Of a DNA stretch of 37,247 bases, positions 34,201-37,247 are shown piece after piece. Each line of letters starts with the position of its first letter. The first letter of the stretch is position 1. Under the pieces are notes generated by a model, which had not been told where the DNA came from, searched no databases, and saw only the letters and a program-made list of their open reading frames with translations. The translations under genes were made by a program, and so were the position numbers. Origin of the DNA: Chthoniobacter flavus (GTDB lineage Bacteria > Verrucomicrobiota > Verrucomicrobiia > Chthoniobacterales > JACTMZ01); contig CAMBUL010000019.1 in assembly GCA_945871065.1 (NCBI GenBank), forward strand, positions 1 through 37,247. Reading direction: 5' to 3'.

Positions 34201-34426
34201 CCTTGCCCGAATCGTCATTGATCTCGGCCGTGCGCTTGTCCCATTCCACGTGGTCGAAGGGCGAGCCGGCTTGGGTGTGGAAACGTTGTTCGAATTTGAG
34301 GCCCTTCGACTTGGGGTCGGTGATGCGGGGGCGACCGGCGGCTGGTTTAGTGCCGCGGGCGGGTGCCGGGCGCGTGGCGGCCGGTTTGCTGGTCTTGGAA
34401 CGGAAGGACGATTTTGTTGCGATCAT
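31274..34426 (-). CDS. nrdJ: class II (adenosylcobalamin-dependent) ribonucleoside-diphosphate reductase
   Basis: Makes deoxyribonucleotides using a cobalamin-derived radical, without oxygen dependence. The 1050-residue length is that of NrdJ forms with an extended N-terminus and a C-terminal zinc-ribbon. Active-site residues: N419, C421 and E423 in NPCSE, with the redox pair C215 (SACFIQ) and C432 (NTACNLASLNL). SGGKTRRAAKMNTL at 283-296 and the downstream APTGTIGFLMDCDTTGIEP are class-typical. The last 28 residues have paired cysteines (CSHCGSS, CGVCTECG), the thioredoxin-facing tail. The first 40 residues are Lys/Pro/Ala-rich and low in complexity. The gene appears monocistronic. Confidence 0.96.
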   Translation of the reverse strand: MIATKSSFRSKTSKPAATRPAPARGTKPAAGRPRITDPKSKGLKFEQRFHTQAGSPFDHVEWDKRTAEINDDSGKVIFKQENVEVPSSWSPLATKIAVSKYFYGDISNGTDPHKGGRESSIRQLIHRVTRTITDFGQADGYFADKASAEAFYHDLTWLCLHQHGAFNSPVWFNVGLAQQYGIGQDAGQGNYFYNRLTGEAERAATQYEYPQASACFIQSVEDNMESILDLAKSEAMLFKYGSGTGSDLSTLRSTREKLSGGGKPSGPLSFLKVYDQVASVVKSGGKTRRAAKMNTLKDWHPDIEEFIEAKMREERKAWALIEQGYDGSFNGEAYGSVMYQNENLTVRVTDEFMDAAIKGREWTTVRVTDGKPCEKKDARHLLRKIAEGTHVCGDPGMQFETTIQKWHTCKGTARQNSTNPCSEYLFLDNTACNLASLNLMKFKREDNTFDVEKFKAAVRIYITAQEILVDNASYPTKHIAENSHIFRTLGLGYANLGALIMSYGHGYESPEGRALAGSITAIMTGHAYEQSARISGITGPFPGYEDSRASGVKKTVAPDNMDSMLEVIQLHRDAVEDIQASDEFGYLLKEARQVWDAALQLGKKQGYRNAQVTVLAPTGTIGFLMDCDTTGIEPDIALVKYKLLAGGGMLKIVNQTVRPALQKLGYSETEIEAIIGHIDKYDTIEDVEADGQTIESGLRAEHISVFDCAFKPMRGQRSLSYRAHIHMMAAAQPFLSGAISKTVNLPEHATIDDIVDTYVDGWKLGLKAIAIYRDGSKRSAPVVTDKKKHGTGNGELEAELSTKNELEERIIELENDLRSLRAKLDQPSRNRLPDTRVALNHKFDIAGHEGYVTVGLFENGQPGELFIQMAKEGSTIGGLMDTVATLTSISLQYGVPLESLVKKFAFQRFEPSGFTKNPDIRNASSITDYVFRWLGCQFIKGYKEATSPNRNQPELPMKEIPEMERRAVNRPVTDLPRTGEREIIDVITQTQNSEGTPVVMAGTATHAERIQGALGTMFMDTTCSHCGSSKVIRAGACGVCTECGTSQGCS

Positions 34427-34498
34427 AGAATCTTGTCTCGTAGGGGAAGGTTTGGCGCCATCCAGTCAATCCTTGGGGGGAGATCACTGGTCGACCCG

Positions 34499-34514
34499 AC
34501 ACCACTATATGTGG
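34499..34514. promoter_or_regulatory. possible NrdR-like palindrome upstream of nrdJ
   Basis: The 16-bp stretch ACACCACTATATGTGG lies 73 bp upstream of the nrdJ start. Its outer arms and TATA centre resemble the NrdR box (ACAC...TATA...GTGT) that represses ribonucleotide reductase genes, but the centre is off-consensus and a second box at helical spacing was not clear. Confidence 0.3.
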
Positions 34515-34679
34515 GCGAGTTGTCCTATAAAGCCACAATCGCTGGGGGGCGAAAAGAGTTTTTTTCGGGCAGGGGTGATAAATTTTTATTGCCTGTGCCA
34601 CAACAGTTTATGAGGGTGCATGCGGGTCTGAAAGTTGCTTTTTGGCGACTTATTTGCGGGCCTGGCTCCCGCGAGGCCT

Positions 34680-35345
34680 TTATTTATCGGACTTCGCGAA
34701 GGCCTCGGCCCGCGAGGCGAGAATTTGAGCCAATTCGCGCTTGGTCGGATAGTGACAGGGTGGTTGTTTGTCCTCCAGCAGGGCAAAACCGGGTCCGTAG
34801 GCCGCCCCGTTCAGCACGGTGGCGTCGCAGTGACTCTGCTTGAGCTGCGCACGGGCGAGGTCGGCCGCCTCTTCACGACTGCCGGAGAGCTCGTATTTCC
34901 AACCGACAATCCAGGCTTGGGGAAACCATCCGCGGAGGAGCGGGAGAATTTTGGCGGCGGGCTCGAGGACAAGATGGAGGCGCGGGAGGTGGCCGGGGAT
35001 TTTGGGCGAATTGAGGAGGGAGCCGTCGGGCCCCTGCACCGACGTGACGGCGTAGTCGGTCAGGGCGGCGGCGTGGAAAATGGCGCGGATGTCGGCGGCG
35101 CGGGTTTCGGCGAGATTTTGGAGGGACACGGCGAGATCTTGGTTGGTGGTGAACTCGTGGAGGACCACGCCGTTTGGCACGTGGGTGTGGGTGGCACCGT
35201 GTGCACGGAGGAGAATGGGCTGGAAGCCGCGGGCGGCCAGTGCTTCGGCGAGGAGTGCACCGATTTCGCCGGTGGCGAAGTTGGTCATGCGGCGCACCTC
35301 GTCAATCGGGGCGGAGGACGGTCCGGTGGTGATGACGGCAATCAT
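34680..35345 (-). CDS. CoaB-like phosphopantothenate-cysteine ligase domain protein
   Basis: A 221-residue protein matching the CoaB half of the bifunctional CoaBC (Dfp) enzyme, which joins phosphopantothenate with cysteine in coenzyme A synthesis. The opening MIAVITTGPSSAPIDEVRRM and TNFATGEIGALLAEALAARG give the nucleotide-binding fold, and IFHAAALTDYAV and the closing VLNGAAYGPGFALLEDK (with later KRELAQILA) match the family. There is no CoaC decarboxylase domain, so the organism must supply it elsewhere or this is a divergent stand-alone member. A 254-bp gap separates it from nrdJ. Confidence 0.8.
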   Translation of the reverse strand: MIAVITTGPSSAPIDEVRRMTNFATGEIGALLAEALAARGFQPILLRAHGATHTHVPNGVVLHEFTTNQDLAVSLQNLAETRAADIRAIFHAAALTDYAVTSVQGPDGSLLNSPKIPGHLPRLHLVLEPAAKILPLLRGWFPQAWIVGWKYELSGSREEAADLARAQLKQSHCDATVLNGAAYGPGFALLEDKQPPCHYPTKRELAQILASRAEAFAKSDK

Positions 35346-35393
35346 GTCGAGGCGGCGGGTTGAAAGCCGGAAGTGTAGCGGACGCGGTGTTCG

Positions 35394-36353
35394 TTAGGCG
35401 ATGATTTCGCGGACCGCGGCAAACATGTCGCGGGCCGCGACATAGCCAAAGTGGCCTTGCGGGCTGATGATCAGGCGGGTGCCGTTCCAGGCCCGGGCGA
35501 GGGCCTCCACACGGTCGGGTGGCGCGATGCGGTCGTAGGCACCCACACCGAGGACGATACGGTCGGGCGGCGTGGCGGGGCGGGTGTGGAGCGGGCAGGT
35601 CAGATGCGCGTGGCGGTTGGTCATCGCGGCGTCGATGCCATTGCGGCGGAGAAGATGGCGGATGGTGGCTCCGGCCGGGCTTTGCCAGATGGCATGTTCG
35701 GTGTCGGTGATGGGCTGGAGAAGGGCGATGAACGAGATGTCATCCTCGAGGGAGGCGAGAAGGGCTCCGGCCCATGCTCCGTAGCTTGTGCCGTAAAGGC
35801 CGAACTCGCGGCAACCGCGGGCGCGGAGCCAGGACATGAGTTGGCGGAGTTCGCTCACCGCCTGGCGCAGCCCTTCGCCATTGCGGATGAGGTCGGCGGT
35901 GATGGCGAGTTCGCCGTTGAGGTAACCGCGCGGGCGGCGGGCGTAATGGAAGGGGAGGTAAAGGAGCGCGGCGTTCCAGCCAAGGGCGTTGAATTTGGCG
36001 GCCAGGCGGCGGTAGCCGGTGTCATCGACCGACATGAGGGCGTGGAGGATGAGGACGGTTGGCGCGGCGTATCCGCGGGGACAAAGCTGGAGCCAGGCCG
36101 CCGCGCGGTCGTTGTGGTCAAGGCCGCTGGGGTGGGGAGTGGGCCAGGCGAGCATGGTATCGGACTCTTCGGTCGGCTCGAGCGGTGGGGAGGAGTAAAA
36201 GGCATGGCGGTCGAGGAGCGCGCACGCGTCGAGGTAAGCCCCGAGATTTTCGCGTGTCGTGGCCTGATGCCGGTGGCGCCATTGGGCGAGGTTGAGGAGG
36301 GCGCAGGTCGTGGTGTCGGTGACCCGGGACCAAGGACGTCGGAGGAATGTCAT
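35394..36353 (-). CDS. alpha/beta hydrolase
   Basis: A 319-residue alpha/beta hydrolase-fold protein. The start at 36353 overlaps the plsC stop as ATGA; the frame is open 71 codons further upstream, but that part only mirrors plsC. PTVLILHALMSVDD at about 144-157 is the strand with the oxyanion region, GLYGTSYGAWAGALLASL carries the nucleophile elbow GTSYG, and IISPQGHFGYVA near the end carries the catalytic His. VLGVGAYDRIAPPD supplies the acid region. The substrate is unknown; membership in the operon with plsC makes a lipid or ester substrate plausible, as inference only. Confidence 0.78.
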   Translation of the reverse strand: MTFLRRPWSRVTDTTTCALLNLAQWRHRHQATTRENLGAYLDACALLDRHAFYSSPPLEPTEESDTMLAWPTPHPSGLDHNDRAAAWLQLCPRGYAAPTVLILHALMSVDDTGYRRLAAKFNALGWNAALLYLPFHYARRPRGYLNGELAITADLIRNGEGLRQAVSELRQLMSWLRARGCREFGLYGTSYGAWAGALLASLEDDISFIALLQPITDTEHAIWQSPAGATIRHLLRRNGIDAAMTNRHAHLTCPLHTRPATPPDRIVLGVGAYDRIAPPDRVEALARAWNGTRLIISPQGHFGYVAARDMFAAVREIIA

Positions 36354-37051
36354 AGCGCGCGCCCTTTGCGTTTTTGCGGGGTCTGCGGGAGGGAATCCTC
36401 GGGGATATGCTCCTCGCGCACCGTGCGGGCGTACAGTTCGCGGATTTTCTGTCCGAGGAGATGCTCGAAGGATTCGCGGGCGGCGGACTTGTTGCCGCCG
36501 GCGAAAGGCGGCGCGAGCGGGGGTCCGAAGGCGATCCAGATTGAGGTATGGCGCCAGGGGAACCAACGGCTGGGATTGTAAAGTGCATCGGTGCCGATGA
36601 CGGCGCAGGGAATAACGGGGGCCTGGGTCATTTGCGCGAGAGCGGCGACGCCGGGTTTGAGCGGGGCGCCTTCGAGCACGGAGGTCGGGCCGGTGCGGAG
36701 TCCACCTTCGGGGAAGACGCCAACCAGGCGTCCGCGTTTGAGGCGGTCGATGGCCGTGCGCACGGCGGCGTAGTCCATTTTGCTGCGTCCCACGGGGAAA
36801 GAACCCATCCAGCGCAGCACGGCGGCGAGGACGGGATGGGCGAAAAGTTCCTCCATAGCCATCCAGTCGATCTGCCGGTCGGTGCTAATGCCGAGGAGGG
36901 GCGGGTCGAAGTGGCTGATGTGATTGGGTGCGATGATGGCGGGTCCGGTCGGCGGGATGTTCTCCCCTCCAAAGACACGGCGGCGCGTGAAGGGGGAGAG
37001 GACGATGCGGAAGAAATGCGAACCGAGGCGGTAGCCGAAAGCAGAGAGCAT
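36350..37051 (-). CDS. plsC: 1-acyl-sn-glycerol-3-phosphate acyltransferase
   Basis: Acylates lysophosphatidic acid to phosphatidic acid at the inner membrane. The 233-residue protein has the PlsC/LPLAT motifs in order: NHISHFDPP at 43-51 (NHx4D catalytic pair), a motif II region around MGSFPVGR, FPEGGLRTG at about 123-131 for substrate binding, and VIPCAVIG as the last motif. A short hydrophobic N-terminus precedes the catalytic pair. The stop overlaps the hydrolase start, and the gene follows a uracil-DNA glycosylase gene by 13 bp on the same strand. Confidence 0.93.
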   Translation of the reverse strand: MLSAFGYRLGSHFFRIVLSPFTRRRVFGGENIPPTGPAIIAPNHISHFDPPLLGISTDRQIDWMAMEELFAHPVLAAVLRWMGSFPVGRSKMDYAAVRTAIDRLKRGRLVGVFPEGGLRTGPTSVLEGAPLKPGVAALAQMTQAPVIPCAVIGTDALYNPSRWFPWRHTSIWIAFGPPLAPPFAGGNKSAARESFEHLLGQKIRELYARTVREEHIPEDSLPQTPQKRKGRAL

Positions 37052-37064
37052 GGGGCGGCTTTTA

Positions 37065-37247
37065 TTACGATGCGGAGAGAAAGAAGCCGCGCTGTTTTTC
37101 CGAAACGGGCATGCCGAGCTTTTCCATGACCAACATCATGTCTTCCCACACTTTGCGTTTTTCCGCGTTGGATCCGTTGCGCAGGAGATACGATGGATGA
37201 TAGGTGGGGAGCAGGGGGATATTTTCGAAGGTCAACCAGCGGCCGCG
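37065..37247 (-). CDS. uracil-DNA glycosylase family 4-like, C-terminal end only
   Basis: The last 60 codons of a gene that starts beyond the right edge. The visible part, RGRWLTFENIPLLPTYHPSY followed by LLRNGSNAEKRKVWEDMM, matches the C-terminus of type 4/5 uracil-DNA glycosylases, where PTYHPSYLLRN is the DNA-intercalation/active-site loop with the conserved HP. These enzymes remove uracil from DNA and usually bind an iron-sulfur cluster, whose cysteines would be outside this window. It lies 13 bp upstream of plsC in the same direction. Confidence 0.85.
   Translation of the reverse strand, partial: RGRWLTFENIPLLPTYHPSYLLRNGSNAEKRKVWEDMMLVMEKLGMPVSEKQRGFFLSAS

Overview
The window is bacterial, GC-rich chromosomal DNA with tightly packed genes. 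Several features suggest the Verrucomicrobiota (Opitutae-like) or a close PVC relative: a PEP-CTERM protein carrying a formylglycine-generating-enzyme-like domain, a class II (B12-dependent) ribonucleotide reductase, and a long-form Cas12b that looks most like the C2c1 proteins of Opitutaceae. This assignment is an inference from gene content, with no marker gene aligned.

Left part (1-18.6 kb), mostly core genes: the tail of an IS256-type transposase, a Phd/VapC-like toxin-antitoxin pair, a bacterial pentameric ligand-gated ion channel homologue, aroE and gltX separated by a cluster of three perfect hairpins, an HtrA-like protease coupled to a catalytically dead paralogue, a phospholipase-D-type cardiolipin synthase, tRNA-Tyr, a cyclophilin, a beta-hydroxyacid dehydrogenase, a secreted parvulin, a SRPBCC protein, acpP with a strong terminator, a MoeB/ThiF-rhodanese fusion, a flavin reductase, a tiny Trm112/YcaR-like gene, thrS without a TGS domain, infC, queG and a GNAT acetyltransferase.

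Middle part (18.6-31 kb), accessory: a PEP-CTERM protein, two related small lipoproteins, TPR remnants, then a complete type V-B CRISPR-Cas locus. Its order is cas12b (1394 aa), cas4-cas1 fusion, cas2, a candidate tracrRNA with a clear anti-repeat, a leader, and an array of 31 identical 36-bp repeats with 30 spacers of 34-36 nt. All three protein genes overlap or abut, so they look like one operon. Cas4-Cas1 and Cas2 would acquire spacers; Cas12b with crRNA and tracrRNA would cut target DNA. One spacer occurs twice. Two unrecognised small genes and tRNA-Gln close this region.

Right part (31-37.2 kb), core again, all on the minus strand: nrdJ, a stand-alone CoaB-like gene, and a coupled plsC plus alpha/beta hydrolase pair. 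The 3' end of a family-4-like uracil-DNA glycosylase runs off the right edge.

The CRISPR system is the most notable content. Its protein families place it in the known type V-B rather than a new type. What deserves a second look is the predicted tracrRNA, the enlarged Cas12b, the perfectly uniform array and the duplicated spacer.
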